Notes under the pieces: model-generated
The model's database searches: none
What the model was told of the DNA's origin: nothing
Seen by the model: only the letters and a program-made list of their open reading frames with translations
Program-made: the position numbers and the translations under genes
In this document: positions 8,981 to 18,434 of the stretch, in pieces
Layout: each line of letters opens with the position of its first letter
Numbering within the stretch: the stretch's first letter is position 1
From: Polyangiaceae bacterium
GTDB lineage: Bacteria; Myxococcota_A; Polyangia; Polyangiales; Polyangiaceae
Direction of reading: 5' to 3'
Assembly (NCBI GenBank): GCA_019637295.1
Contig: JAHBVX010000009.1
Location: 186,001-250,000 of the forward strand
DNA: 64,000 bases

Positions 8981-9631
8981 TTGGACTTGCCGCGTCTGTT
9001 CGTGCTCGGCGCCGCCCTGACGGCCTGTGCGCTCGTCGTCGTGCTGATCGCGGAGCTGCGCCGTCACCAGCTGTTGCTCGCGCTCGGCAAGCCCGCGGCG
9101 TCCACCGGGTTCTTGCTCGCCGGCTGGGGCGCCGGCGCGATGCAGTCCGCCTACGGTCAGGTGACGTTCGTCGCCCTCGTATTCTGTTTCATCGGGGACG
9201 TGTGCTTGATCGCGCGCAACAAGAAGGCGTTCCTAGCCGGGCTCGTCAGCTTTCTCCTGGGTCATCTGGGCTTCGCCGTCGCGTTCGGTGTTCGTGGCAT
9301 CGACCTGACCGTGCTCGGTCTGACGCTGGTGGCCATGCTGGCGCCTGCCCTCGTCATCTGGCGCTGGCTCTCGCCTCACGTCGAACCCAAGATGCGCGCC
9401 CCGGTGATCGCCTACATCGTGGTCATCTCGTTCATGGTGGCGTGCGCTGCGGGCAACGGCTGGCGCACGCACGCGCTGCTGCCGCTCATCGGCGCCGTCC
9501 TGTTCTTCCTCTCGGACATCGCCGTCGCTCGCAATCGGTTCGTGAAGCAAGAGGTGACCAATCGGCTGTGGGGTCTGCCCCTCTACTTCACCTCCGTGCA
9601 GCTGCTCGCGGCGACGATTCTGGAGCGCTGA
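8981..9631 (+). CDS. YhhN family membrane protein (lysoplasmalogenase-like)
   Basis: A 216-residue, seven-to-eight-helix membrane protein starting at TTG one base after the lipid-kinase stop. The family pattern is visible: L-G-K-P-A-A-S-T-G-F (about 34-43), F-C-F-I-G-D-V-C-L-I (about 68-77) with a conserved aspartate, and F-L-S-D-I-A-V-A-R-N-R-F late in the chain with the second aspartate. Human TMEM86 proteins of this family hydrolyse lysoplasmalogens, and myxobacteria do make plasmalogens and other ether lipids, so a lipid-hydrolase role next to a lipid kinase is plausible but inferred. Confidence 0.88.
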   Translation: MDLPRLFVLGAALTACALVVVLIAELRRHQLLLALGKPAASTGFLLAGWGAGAMQSAYGQVTFVALVFCFIGDVCLIARNKKAFLAGLVSFLLGHLGFAVAFGVRGIDLTVLGLTLVAMLAPALVIWRWLSPHVEPKMRAPVIAYIVVISFMVACAAGNGWRTHALLPLIGAVLFFLSDIAVARNRFVKQEVTNRLWGLPLYFTSVQLLAATILER

Positions 9632-9671
9632 ACGGACCGGTCCACCGCACGGTCGCGAGGTATACTGAGCC

Positions 9672-11540
9672 ATGGCGCAGGCGCGACCCCGAGCCTCCCC
9701 GCGCGGCGGGGCTGCCGTCTTGGCGCTGGCCCTGTCGGCTGGGTTGCACGCGCTGCCGTGGGGCGGTCCCCGCATCGCCGACTGGCTCGGTCCGGCCGCG
9801 CTCGGCCCAGTACAGGCCGAGGGCGCAGCCGGGGCGCCGGCGCCCGCGTTTCGCTCCCAGCAGCAGCTGGACGAGGCCAGGCGCGAGTTGGTGCGGCGCG
9901 CGCTCGCCGATCGCGAGGGAGGCCGCCTGGCGCTGGGTCGCTTCGTGCTCGACGCCGACGCGCTCGACGCCGAAGAGGCCCGCGTCGGTCTCGATAGCTC
10001 CGAGGCCCGCCGTCGCTACGAGGCTCGCTGCCTGACTTACCGCGAAGCAGCCCAAGGAGGCACCGTGCTCGACGCAGTCGAGACCGCCTTCGGCGACATC
10101 GCGTACTCGATCGCCGTGACGCGACTGTCGGACCTGCTGCTCGCGGGGGTCGGAGCCTGCGGGCCGAGCGCGCAGCTGCTGGCGTCCTGCTTGTACGACA
10201 GCGGGCACCGCGACGGGCTCGCGCTGCGTTACTGGGGCGGGTTGGGCGCGACAGGCACCGCACATGTGACCGCGACTTGGTCGGACGGCCGTCGGACGCT
10301 GGATCTCACCGAAGGCGGCCCGGTGCAGCGGGGTGGGGCGAGCATGCCCGCGGATCAGTTGGTCGAGGCGTACGCCCGCGCTCACGGGCTGCTGCCGCCG
10401 CTCGAGGGTCCGGTCGCGCGCGACGACGCGACGCCGGACGCCGACGTCACCGCCAGCGAGCGCTTTGCCTATCCGCCCAACAGCGACGTGTTCGAGAGCG
10501 GGTCCGTGCCCCTGTTTGCCGAGGCCAGGCGCCGGACCGCGACGAGGGCTGCGGGCCGCAGCGCTCCGACTACCAACGTGCGCCCCCAAGGCGCGCTCTC
10601 CGCCGGGGCGCCGGGCAGTCCAACTGATCTCGACGACGAGCTGTGGCAAGACTTCTCCTGGCCTCTGCTGTACGCCGGCGGCGATGCGGACGACGAGGTT
10701 CGTTGCCCGCTCGATCCCCGCGCGCTCGCCGCCTCGACGGCGACGCTCTTGCGTGATGCCGACTCCACGCGAGTCGAGCTGGTGCCCGTGCTCGGCCCGC
10801 GCAGCCTCGGGTACGCCGCGAGCGTGCTGGATTGGTACGAACGGCGCGCCCCCCGCCAGACCGGCGTCGAGCGGCTGGTTCTCGAGGCCTGCCTGGTGCT
10901 CGGCTACCGCTGGGCGGGCGTGCGCTTCGCGGCGGCAGGCTACGTGGCGGTGTCCCGCGAGAGCTTCCTGCGCGCCGAGCGTCACCTGCGTCGCGCGAAG
11001 TCCGAGCACGAGGTCGTGCTCGGTTCCACGCCGGGCGATCTGCCCCAGGCTCTGCTCGAGGAACCGGATCATTGGGTCCTCATTGCCTTCGAGGACGGAG
11101 CCAACACCCTTCTCGAGATCGAACTCGCGATCGCGCACGGCGGCGATGACACCAGTCTGACCCGTCCGCACTGGAGTCGCGATCGCCGCACCCGGGCGCT
11201 CTTGTCGTCGGCGAGCACGGCCGCGCGGCTGTTCGAGCGGGCCGCGAGCTACCCCTTCGAGGAGCGCATCCACCTGATCGGTATCCTGGCCACTGCGCAG
11301 CTCTCCGGGCTCGACAGCGAGCTCGAGCTGCCCGAGAGCGGCTTTATCCCAGCGTCACTGGCCGCGTACGATCGACTGCTGGCGGTGATGCGGGAGCCCG
11401 AGGTGGATCCGGATCTCTACTACGAGCGCTGGGCCGAGGTGATGAACGCCGCGGGAGCGACACCCGCGGATCTCGCGAAGCTAGAGAAAGAGATGGAGCG
11501 CGCTCGCCAGATCATGCGGAAGAGGAAGCCCCGGCTCTGA
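9672..11540 (+). CDS. Secreted protein of unknown function with a transglutaminase-like core
   Basis: A 622-residue protein with a possible N-terminal export signal. It matches no family that could be named with certainty. Residues about 155-220 read like a transglutaminase/papain-type core: G-A-C-G-P-S-A-Q-L-L-A-S-C-L with a candidate Cys, then T-A-H-V-T-A-T-W with a candidate His, then L-D-L-T-E-G-G with a candidate Asp. The rest is Ala/Arg/Glu-rich and helical, with a Ser/Thr/Pro linker near 285-310. It follows the yhhN gene by 40 bases and precedes another secreted unknown by 49 bases. Confidence 0.6.
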   Translation: MAQARPRASPRGGAAVLALALSAGLHALPWGGPRIADWLGPAALGPVQAEGAAGAPAPAFRSQQQLDEARRELVRRALADREGGRLALGRFVLDADALDAEEARVGLDSSEARRRYEARCLTYREAAQGGTVLDAVETAFGDIAYSIAVTRLSDLLLAGVGACGPSAQLLASCLYDSGHRDGLALRYWGGLGATGTAHVTATWSDGRRTLDLTEGGPVQRGGASMPADQLVEAYARAHGLLPPLEGPVARDDATPDADVTASERFAYPPNSDVFESGSVPLFAEARRRTATRAAGRSAPTTNVRPQGALSAGAPGSPTDLDDELWQDFSWPLLYAGGDADDEVRCPLDPRALAASTATLLRDADSTRVELVPVLGPRSLGYAASVLDWYERRAPRQTGVERLVLEACLVLGYRWAGVRFAAAGYVAVSRESFLRAERHLRRAKSEHEVVLGSTPGDLPQALLEEPDHWVLIAFEDGANTLLEIELAIAHGGDDTSLTRPHWSRDRRTRALLSSASTAARLFERAASYPFEERIHLIGILATAQLSGLDSELELPESGFIPASLAAYDRLLAVMREPEVDPDLYYERWAEVMNAAGATPADLAKLEKEMERARQIMRKRKPRL

Positions 11541-11589
11541 AGCGGATCGGGGGAGGGCTCGTGAGCGCGTCGATTCTACGCAACCGCTT

Positions 11590-12396
11590 GTGAGCTGGGT
11601 CCGACCGGCGGCCATGTTCGCCGGTCGACTTGCTCTCACTCTCCTCACACTGCTGCTGGCCCTGCTCGTGAGCCCCGCGCTCGCGCGGGCGGGCTCGCTC
11701 ACCGTCTCGGCCCAGGCCAGCGTCGTTCGCGACTCGCTGGGAGGGTCGGGTCACTCGCTCTTCTTCAGCCTCGACGTGCCCCTGGATCGAGTGGCCCGCT
11801 CCCGCGCGTCCTTCGTCGCTGACGACGCGGCGGCTCGGGAGCCCCCCGCGCGGCTGAAGCGCCCAAGGCCCCCGCTCTTGAGCCACGAGCTGGTCCGACG
11901 CACGGTGCGCCAGGCGCTGATCGCGGGTGGCCGAACCGAAGCTCGGCGCCGGCTTCAGGGGCTCGCGTCGCGCGCTCGAACGTCGGCGGCGTTGCCCGAG
12001 GTGGCTCTGCGAGGGGACCGCACGGTGGACGAGACGCTGCGCCTCACCCCCACCCTCGATGACCCGTACCGCTACACCCAGGCGGGCGGGGTGCGCCTGT
12101 CGGTCGGCGCGCGCCTCAGCTGGCGCCTCGACCGAGCCGTGTTTGCCAGTGAAGAGCTGATGGTCGAGCGCCTGCGGGGACAGCGCGACGCGGCCGACGC
12201 CCGCCGTATCGAGCGGGTGCTGCGGGCTCTGTTCGCCTGGCATCGCGCGGTGCAGGTCGCGGACTCGCCCGACGCTGGCGACGATGAACGCGCGGAGGCC
12301 GAGCTGGTGGCGCTCGAGCAGGGCTTCACCTTGGACGTCCTGACGGGGGGCTGGTTTGGGGAGCACGTGTCGGCCCCGTCTCGCCGGCGGCGCTGA
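11590..12396 (+). CDS. Exported protein of unknown function
   Basis: A 268-residue protein from GTG at 11590 (alternative ATG at 11614). It starts with a long signal peptide (hydrophobic about 14-34, A-R-A-G site). The mature part is Arg-rich, with a conserved-looking block around residues 140-180 (L-T-P-T-L-D-D-P-Y-R-Y-T-Q, then V-G-A-R-L-S-W-R-L-D-R) and a helical end. The blocks of alternating residues could be outer-membrane strands, but too few to form a full barrel. Likely a periplasmic or outer-membrane partner of the upstream gene. Confidence 0.55.
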   Translation: MSWVRPAAMFAGRLALTLLTLLLALLVSPALARAGSLTVSAQASVVRDSLGGSGHSLFFSLDVPLDRVARSRASFVADDAAAREPPARLKRPRPPLLSHELVRRTVRQALIAGGRTEARRRLQGLASRARTSAALPEVALRGDRTVDETLRLTPTLDDPYRYTQAGGVRLSVGARLSWRLDRAVFASEELMVERLRGQRDAADARRIERVLRALFAWHRAVQVADSPDAGDDERAEAELVALEQGFTLDVLTGGWFGEHVSAPSRRRR

Positions 12397-12440
12397 GCGC
12401 CCTTGCGCTCGGCGGGAAGTGGCGGTAGTTGCCGGCCATC

Positions 12441-13581
12441 ATGCTTGCCGAGACCCGCTCCACTCTCGAGGACCTAAACCGGCGCGTCGATGCGCTAAGG
12501 GGGTCTCTTTGACGTCCCGCAGCTGACGCGGGAGGTCGAAGAGCTCGACCAGGTCTCCAGCGAACCGGGGTTCTGGAACGACCAAGGCAAGGCCCAGGTG
12601 ATCCTGCGCCGGCGCGCCGCAGCGCTCGAGAAGATCAGCAGCATCGAGGCACTCACCAAAGACGTGAGCGAGGCGACCGAGTACCTCGAGCTGTGCGCTG
12701 CCGAAGAGGACGAGAGCGCACTGGCCGACTGCGAGCGCCAGGCCAACGAGCTGGCGCTGCGCGTGCGCAAGGCCGAGCTGCAGCGCATGCTCAGCGGTCC
12801 GGCGGATCACGCCGACGCCATCGTCAGCATCCATCCCGGCACCGGGGGCACGGACGCCAAAGACTGGGCGGAGATGCTGCTCCGCATGTACCTGCGCTGG
12901 TGCGAGCGGCGCGGCTTCAAGACGGAGCTCATCGATTATCAGGTCGGTGACGAGGCGGGCATCGACGGCGCGTCCTTCACCGTCAGCGGTCCCAACGCGT
13001 ATGGCCATCTGCGGGCCGAGATGGGCGTACACCGCTTGGTGCGCATCAGCCCGTTCGACGGCAACGCGCGGCGACAGACCAGCTTCGCCGCGGTCGAGGT
13101 CACCCCGGACATCGAAGACGAGATCGACATCGAGGTCAAAGACACGGACCTGGACATCACCACCATGCGCGCCGGCGGCAAGGGCGGCCAGAACGTGAAC
13201 AAGGTGGAGACGGCCGTGCGCCTGAGGCACTTGCCCTCGGGCATCATGATCGTCTGCCGCGCCGAGCGCAGCCAGCATCAGAACCGCGCCATGGCGCTGA
13301 AGATGCTCAAGGCCAAGCTGTACGAACTCGAACTGGCCAAGCGCGAGGCAGATCGCGCGGCCGTGGACGCGCAGAAGGGGCAGATCGCCTGGGGCAACCA
13401 GATCCGGAGCTATGTGATGCAGCCCTACCAGCTCGTGAAAGACCTGCGCACGGAGTTCGAGACTGGGGCCGTGGACGCCGTGCTGGACGGCGACCTCGAC
13501 GGCTTCATCGAGGCCTATTTGATGATGAGCGCCGACAAGAAGAAGGAAAAGGCCGTGGTCACTGCGCGGGGCGAGGCCTGA
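12441..13581 (+). CDS. prfB: Peptide chain release factor 2, made through a +1 programmed frameshift
   Basis: The ATG at 12441 opens a 23-codon frame ending with CTT-TGA (12507-12512). Reading then continues in the +1 frame from GAC at 12511, giving a 379-residue RF2. The SPF stop-recognition tripeptide (about 203-205) and GGQ peptidyl-tRNA hydrolysis motif (about 248-250) are intact, at nearly the same positions as in E. coli RF2. RF2 recognises UGA and UAA in the ribosomal A site and releases the peptide. An annotation starting near 12598 would miss the N-terminus. The acyl-CoA synthetase gene follows after 94 bases. Confidence 0.97.
12498..12513 (+). other. prfB: prfB programmed +1 frameshift site
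   Basis: An internal Shine-Dalgarno (AGGGGG, 12498-12503), a three-base spacer and the slippery CTT-TGA-C (12507-12513) are in the canonical arrangement, differing from the E. coli site only in the spacer. Low RF2 leaves the UGA unread and lets the ribosome slip forward, so RF2 controls its own synthesis. Confidence 0.96.
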
Positions 13582-13675
13582 TCGGTTTCTGCGTCTCCGA
13601 TTCGGGTTGAGCGGCCCCGAAAGCTCTGCTTCTAATCCAGCTGGCGCGCCCTCCGGCTCGCCAAGGAGCAGGACC

Positions 13676-15337
13676 ATGGCCATCGTGACGCAACTCGACC
13701 GGGTGCAGGAATTCGAGAAGGAGCTGGCCGACGAGCTCTGGCTCACCCAGCCGCTCGGGGGCGGCGAGGTCCAGACCTTCACCTACGCTCAGGCCGTGGA
13801 CGAGGCGCGCCGCATGGCCGCTCACCTCAAGTCGCTGGATCTCCCGCCCAAGAGCCACATCGCGCTGTTCTCCAAGAACACGGCGTGGTGGCTGATCGCG
13901 GATCTGGCCATCTGGATGGCCGACCATGTGTCGATCCCGCTCTATCCGATCCTCACGCCCGAGACCATTCGCCAGATCATCGACCACAGCGGCGCGAAGC
14001 TGATCTTCATCGGCAAGCTCGATGGCTACGACGTCATGGCGCCCGGCATCCCCGAGGGGCTCCCGCGCATCGCCATGCCTCTGGCGCCGAAGCTCGACGC
14101 GCCGCAGTGGAAGGACATCGTGAAGTCCACCGAGCCGCTCGCAGGCGTCATCGAGCGCGACCCCAACGACATGGCGACCATCATCTACACCTCGGGCAGC
14201 ACGGGTGTGCCCAAGGGCGTGATGCACAGCTTCGCGACCATGAGCGCGCCGGGGGACGGCTTTCGCGACTTGCTCGAGATCACGCGGCACGACCGCATGC
14301 TCTCGTACCTCCCGCTGGCCCATGCCTTCGAGCGCACGGTCGTCGAGACCGGCACCTTCCTCAGCGGCTTTCAGGTGTACTTCGCCGAGAGCCTCGACAC
14401 GTTCGTGGCAGACCTGAAGCGCGCGCAGCCCACGCTGTTCGTGAGCGTGCCCCGCCTCTGGCAGAAGTTTCAGCTCGGCGTGTTTCAGAAGATGCCGCCC
14501 GAGCGGCTGTCCTTCCTGCTCAAGATCCCGATCGTGGCCGGTATCATCCGCAAGAAGGTGCTCTCGGGCCTCGGCCTGGACCAGGCCCGCTTCGCCGGCA
14601 GCGGGTCCGCGCCCATCCCCGCTCAGCTCATCGATTGGTATCGGTCGCTGGGGCTCGAGCTGCTCGAGGGCTACGGCATGACCGAGAACTTCTCTTATTC
14701 GCACGCCACCCAGCCGGGGGACGTGCGGGTCGGCTACGTCGGCACGCCCATGCCGGGTGTGGAGCACAAGCTCAGCGACGCCGGCGAGATCCTGGTCAAG
14801 AGCCCGGGCACCATGCTGGGCTACTACAACGCGCCGGAGCTCACCGCCGAGGTGCTCACCGCCGACGGCTGGCTCAAGACCGGTGATCGCGGCGAGATCG
14901 ACGACAAGGGTCGGCTGCGCATCACGGGTCGCGTCAAGGAGCTGTTCAAGACGACCAAGGGCAAGTACGTCGCTCCCGCGCCGATCGAGAACAAGCTGCA
15001 GCTCCACGACGACGTCGAGATCGCCTGCGTCACCGGGGACGGCTTTCCGCAGCCCTACGGCATGGTCGTGCTGAGCGAAGCGGCTCGCCCCAAGGTCAAA
15101 GAGGAGGCCGAGCGCACGCGCATCGAGAAGACCCTCGCCGCCCACCTCGCGAAGCTCAACGAGGAGCTCGACCAGCACGAGCAGCTCGACTTCGTGGCCG
15201 TGATCAGCGACGACTGGACAATCGAGAACGGACTGCTGACGCCCACCCTCAAGCTCAAGCGCGGCGCCATCGAAGACAAGTACCGGCCCAAGGCGGACGA
15301 CTGGGCCAAGAGCAAGCAGAAGGTGATCTGGTCCTGA
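13676..15337 (+). CDS. Long-chain acyl-CoA synthetase (AMP-forming)
   Basis: A 553-residue adenylating enzyme. The ATG at 13676 is chosen because AAGGAG lies just upstream (13663-13668); the open frame reaches 13607. Motifs are the P-loop Y-T-S-G-S-T-G-V-P-K-G (about 176-186), Y-G-M-T-E-N, T-G-D-R-G-E-I and the hinge G-R-V-K-E-L-F-K, with the catalytic lysine region after it. It should activate fatty acids with ATP and CoA. It is a little shorter than the usual 600 residues of FadD15-type enzymes. Substrate chain length is unclear. It is the last gene of the plus-strand run and faces the VWA lipoprotein gene. Confidence 0.92.
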   Translation: MAIVTQLDRVQEFEKELADELWLTQPLGGGEVQTFTYAQAVDEARRMAAHLKSLDLPPKSHIALFSKNTAWWLIADLAIWMADHVSIPLYPILTPETIRQIIDHSGAKLIFIGKLDGYDVMAPGIPEGLPRIAMPLAPKLDAPQWKDIVKSTEPLAGVIERDPNDMATIIYTSGSTGVPKGVMHSFATMSAPGDGFRDLLEITRHDRMLSYLPLAHAFERTVVETGTFLSGFQVYFAESLDTFVADLKRAQPTLFVSVPRLWQKFQLGVFQKMPPERLSFLLKIPIVAGIIRKKVLSGLGLDQARFAGSGSAPIPAQLIDWYRSLGLELLEGYGMTENFSYSHATQPGDVRVGYVGTPMPGVEHKLSDAGEILVKSPGTMLGYYNAPELTAEVLTADGWLKTGDRGEIDDKGRLRITGRVKELFKTTKGKYVAPAPIENKLQLHDDVEIACVTGDGFPQPYGMVVLSEAARPKVKEEAERTRIEKTLAAHLAKLNEELDQHEQLDFVAVISDDWTIENGLLTPTLKLKRGAIEDKYRPKADDWAKSKQKVIWS

Positions 15338-15352
15338 GTAGCTCGGGCGCCG

Positions 15353-16633
15353 TCAGCGCGGGCCATCCACCTTGCAGCCATAGAGGATGGAGAGCTTGGC
15401 GGCGTCGTCGTTCTGGATGGTCGTGCAGGCGTCGGGACACAGCTTGAGCAGACCGCCCTCGATGTAGAACGAGTTCGCGGTGCACGCAGCCGAGTTTGCC
15501 ACTTGGTTGAGCTTCTGTTCGGCACCGCCCGCGCCCGGGGTGTAGCCCACCACGATGGTAGCGAGGTCGATCTCCTTGCCCTCCGAGTCCGTCGGGATCT
15601 GCACCTCGCACGCCACCTTCGCGCCCTGGATCACGCCCTCGGCGATCTTCTGGAATACGGCGTCGAAGCCCGCACCCTCGCACACCGGAAAGCGCAGGCC
15701 GCCGGTCAGCTTGGCGACGTGCTGATAGCCCGTTCCGGGGTCGACGCCGGTGGGACACTCGCCCGTGGTGATGGGGTCCGCCGGGAAGTGCGCCTTGGAA
15801 GCGTCGCTGCCCGCCACGACGCCTAGGATGCCGTGCAGGGTATAGTTGCGGCTCGCGGCGGTGCCGAACTGCGCGGGATCCAACGCGAGCAAGTCCGTGT
15901 CGAACTTGTCGCCGCTCACGATGCCGTTGGCCTCGTTGTTGCCGTCGTTGTAGTTGTTGCCGGTCCGAGCGCTCGTGCACGACACTCCGTCGTCCGTGAT
16001 GACGACGATCACCTTGGCAGCCTCGGTGCGTACCCAGTCCTTCCAACCGTTGCCGAAGCCGTGTGGATCGGCGGTCTCGTACGTGTCGAACAGCCGGCAC
16101 CAGGCGTTGTGGCTGCCGATCGTGGTGTTGTAGTGGTAGAAGATGGGCGGGTTGTTGTGCGGCACGTTGCCGCCCGTGCCGCCGCCGAGCGGTGGGGCCA
16201 CCTTCACGCTGTAGCCGGACGAGTAGGACGTGAGCATGATCACGCGATAGTCGATGCCACTGGCGCCGATGATGGAGGCGAAATTCTGATTGATGTTGTT
16301 CTGGACGGCAGCGTTCTCGTTGCTCATCGAGCCCGAGTTGTCGATCACGAACAAGATATCCACGGGCTTCTTGACCAGGGTCGCTTCCGCGTTCTGGGCT
16401 GCGCAGGCGCTGTCCGCGGTGAGACCGGAGTCGTTCGGTCCTGCATCGATCACGGACACCGCCCCGCTGCCGCCACTGGCCGAGCTGGCGCCGGTCCCCG
16501 AGTTTGCCGCAGACCCGCCGCCCACGCCGCTGAAGTTGTTGGCGCTGCCGCTTTCGTCCCCGCCGGAGCAGGACAGGGCTGCGGTCATGCTGCCCAAGGT
16601 TGCGATGATGGCGAAGCGTCCGACGTGGGTCAT
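15353..16633 (-). CDS. VWA-domain lipoprotein
   Basis: A 426-residue lipoprotein. The ATG at 16633 has GGAGGA close upstream. The signal ends in A-A-L-S-C (lipobox Cys about 22), then a Ser/Gly/Asn-rich linker. The von Willebrand A domain begins near residue 80 with the MIDAS motif D-I-L-F-V-I-D-N-S-G-S-M; I-V-V-I-T-D-D-G-V further on is the matching strand. Cysteines near the C-terminus suggest disulphides outside the cytoplasm. Such myxobacterial proteins are probably surface adhesins or metal-dependent binders; the partner is unknown. It diverges from lysS across 85 bases. Confidence 0.88.
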   Translation of the reverse strand: MTHVGRFAIIATLGSMTAALSCSGGDESGSANNFSGVGGGSAANSGTGASSASGGSGAVSVIDAGPNDSGLTADSACAAQNAEATLVKKPVDILFVIDNSGSMSNENAAVQNNINQNFASIIGASGIDYRVIMLTSYSSGYSVKVAPPLGGGTGGNVPHNNPPIFYHYNTTIGSHNAWCRLFDTYETADPHGFGNGWKDWVRTEAAKVIVVITDDGVSCTSARTGNNYNDGNNEANGIVSGDKFDTDLLALDPAQFGTAASRNYTLHGILGVVAGSDASKAHFPADPITTGECPTGVDPGTGYQHVAKLTGGLRFPVCEGAGFDAVFQKIAEGVIQGAKVACEVQIPTDSEGKEIDLATIVVGYTPGAGGAEQKLNQVANSAACTANSFYIEGGLLKLCPDACTTIQNDDAAKLSILYGCKVDGPR

Positions 16634-16718
16634 GGGTCCTCCAGCCACCGAAGCCTAGCACACCCCGCCCGTCGGCCCGTTGATGCGGCCGTCGGGCCGC
16701 GCTAGACCCCGCGCACCC

Positions 16719-18434
16719 ATGAGCCAGGACGAGTCCGAGGCGACGGGCGGCGAAGAGGCACTCATCGCCGTTCGGCGCGAGAAAGCCAGCCGCGTGCGCA
16801 GTCGCGGAGAGCACCCGTTCGCCAACGATGTCGACACGGAGGGCCGGGAGAAGGTCGCCGCGCTGCGTGCGCGCTTCGCCGCTGCTCTGATCGAGCCGAC
16901 CGAGCAACGCTACTCGCCCGAGCGGGTGAGCGAGCTCGGCGCGGGCAAGAGTGTGACGGTACTCGGCCGGCTGATCGCGCGCCGCGGCTTCGGCAAGGCC
17001 AGCTTCCTCCGGCTGCGCGACGACAGCGGGGAGCTGCAGCTGTTCGCCAAGCTCGACGTGCTAGGCGAGGACTTCGCGCGGCTCGAGGACGTCGACGTCG
17101 CCGATCACATCGAGGCCCGCGGCGTGGTCATGGTGACGAAGACGGGCGAGCTCTCTCTCGAGTGCCGCCGCCTCCGGCTCGTCACCAAGGCGCTGCGACC
17201 GCAGCCGGACAAGTGGCACGGCCTGACGGACGTGGACCAACGCTACCGTCGGCGCTACGTCGACCTGGTCGCCAACCCCGACGTCGCGGTGGTGCTTCGA
17301 GCGCGGTCCATCATCGTGCAGGCGCTCCGGCGGTTCCTGGATGACGCGGACTTCGTGGAGGTGGAGACACCCACCCTGCACTCGCTGATCGGCGGCGCCG
17401 CGGCGCGACCCTTCGTGACCCACCACAACGCCCTCGACTTGCGGCTGTTCCTGCGCATCGCGCCGGAGCTGTTCCTCAAGCGGCTCTTGGTCGGCGGCTA
17501 CGAACGCGTCTACGAAATTGGACGCTGCTACCGGAACGAGGGCATCAGCACGCGGCACAATCCCGAGTTCACGATGCTGGAGTACTACCAAGCGTACGCC
17601 ACGTATCAGACCCTGATGGACAACACCGAACGCATGCTTCGCTTCGTGGACGATGAGCTCGGCCGCCGCTTGACGGCGCTCGGCTTCGGCAGCCACTTCC
17701 TGCGCTTCCGGGAGCAGCGGCCGTTCGTCCTGGACGAGCCCTTCGCCCGCCTGCCGATGCGAGATGCCATCGCTCAGGGCCTCGAGCGCGCGGGCCTGCC
17801 CTCGGAGGTCGTCGCGCGGTTGGGAGACCTCGGCGTGCCGCCCCAGGGGCACCACGGGCCCGCGCCGGATCGCGCCGTCGGGGATCGCGCGGTCGAGGGC
17901 TGGCGCGGCGCGAGTGAGCGCGCCGCGCGCATCGACTGGCACAATTTTCGGCGAGGTCTGTTCGCCTGCGAGACCGACGGGGATCGCACCTTCGCGGCCT
18001 ACGAGTACCTGGTGGAGCCGTTCTTGGCCGAGGACTACCGCTCGAGCGCTGGCGACAAGAGTCGGCCCGTGTTCATCACGGACTACCCCTTCGAGGTCTC
18101 GCCGCTGGCACGCAGGAAGGATGCGAGCCCTGAGCTCACGGACCGCTTCGAGCTCTTCGTGGAGGGACGTGAGCTGTGCAACGCCTTCAGTGAGCTGAAC
18201 GATCCGGATGACCAGGCCAGTCGCTTCCGCGATCAGGTCGAGCGCAAGACCCGAGGCGCGGAAGAGACGATGGACTACGACGAAGACTACGTTCGCGCCC
18301 TCGAGCACGGGATGCCGCCGGCTGCTGGCTTCGGTCTGGGCGTGGACCGCCTGGTGATGATGCTCACTGCGCAGCAGTCCATTCGAGACGTCATCGCGTT
18401 CCCGCTCATGCGCTCGGAGAGCGACGGTTCATGA
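16719..18434 (+). CDS. lysS: Lysyl-tRNA synthetase, class II
   Basis: A 571-residue LysRS when started at the ATG at 16719 (the frame is open to 16680). The N-terminal OB-fold anticodon-binding domain is followed by the class II core: motif 2 around Y-E-I-G-R-C-Y-R-N-E-G and F-T-M-L-E-Y-Y-Q-A-Y, and motif 3 G-F-G-L-G-V-D-R-L-V-M-M. It charges tRNA-Lys. A segment of about 50 residues between motifs 2 and 3 (P-P-Q-G-H-H-G-P-A-P-D onward) is unlike E. coli LysS and makes the protein longer. It overlaps the next gene (ATGA at 18431), an arrangement of lysS followed by lol genes. Confidence 0.95.
   Translation: MSQDESEATGGEEALIAVRREKASRVRSRGEHPFANDVDTEGREKVAALRARFAAALIEPTEQRYSPERVSELGAGKSVTVLGRLIARRGFGKASFLRLRDDSGELQLFAKLDVLGEDFARLEDVDVADHIEARGVVMVTKTGELSLECRRLRLVTKALRPQPDKWHGLTDVDQRYRRRYVDLVANPDVAVVLRARSIIVQALRRFLDDADFVEVETPTLHSLIGGAAARPFVTHHNALDLRLFLRIAPELFLKRLLVGGYERVYEIGRCYRNEGISTRHNPEFTMLEYYQAYATYQTLMDNTERMLRFVDDELGRRLTALGFGSHFLRFREQRPFVLDEPFARLPMRDAIAQGLERAGLPSEVVARLGDLGVPPQGHHGPAPDRAVGDRAVEGWRGASERAARIDWHNFRRGLFACETDGDRTFAAYEYLVEPFLAEDYRSSAGDKSRPVFITDYPFEVSPLARRKDASPELTDRFELFVEGRELCNAFSELNDPDDQASRFRDQVERKTRGAEETMDYDEDYVRALEHGMPPAAGFGLGVDRLVMMLTAQQSIRDVIAFPLMRSESDGS

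Noticed and set aside
9588-11273. Long minus-strand frame opposite the 622-residue protein gene
   Set aside because: High-GC codon bias keeps the opposite strand open. The translation is Arg/His/Gln/Gly-rich with no motif, and the plus-strand frame has a plausible signal and conserved-looking blocks.
13559-15178. 539-codon minus-strand frame inside the acyl-CoA synthetase gene
   Set aside because: Shadow of an enzyme with complete adenylation motifs; the translation is low in hydrophobic structure and rich in Arg, His and Asp.
17061-18308. 415-codon minus-strand frame inside lysS
   Set aside because: Shadow of a well-conserved tRNA synthetase; no recognisable domain.
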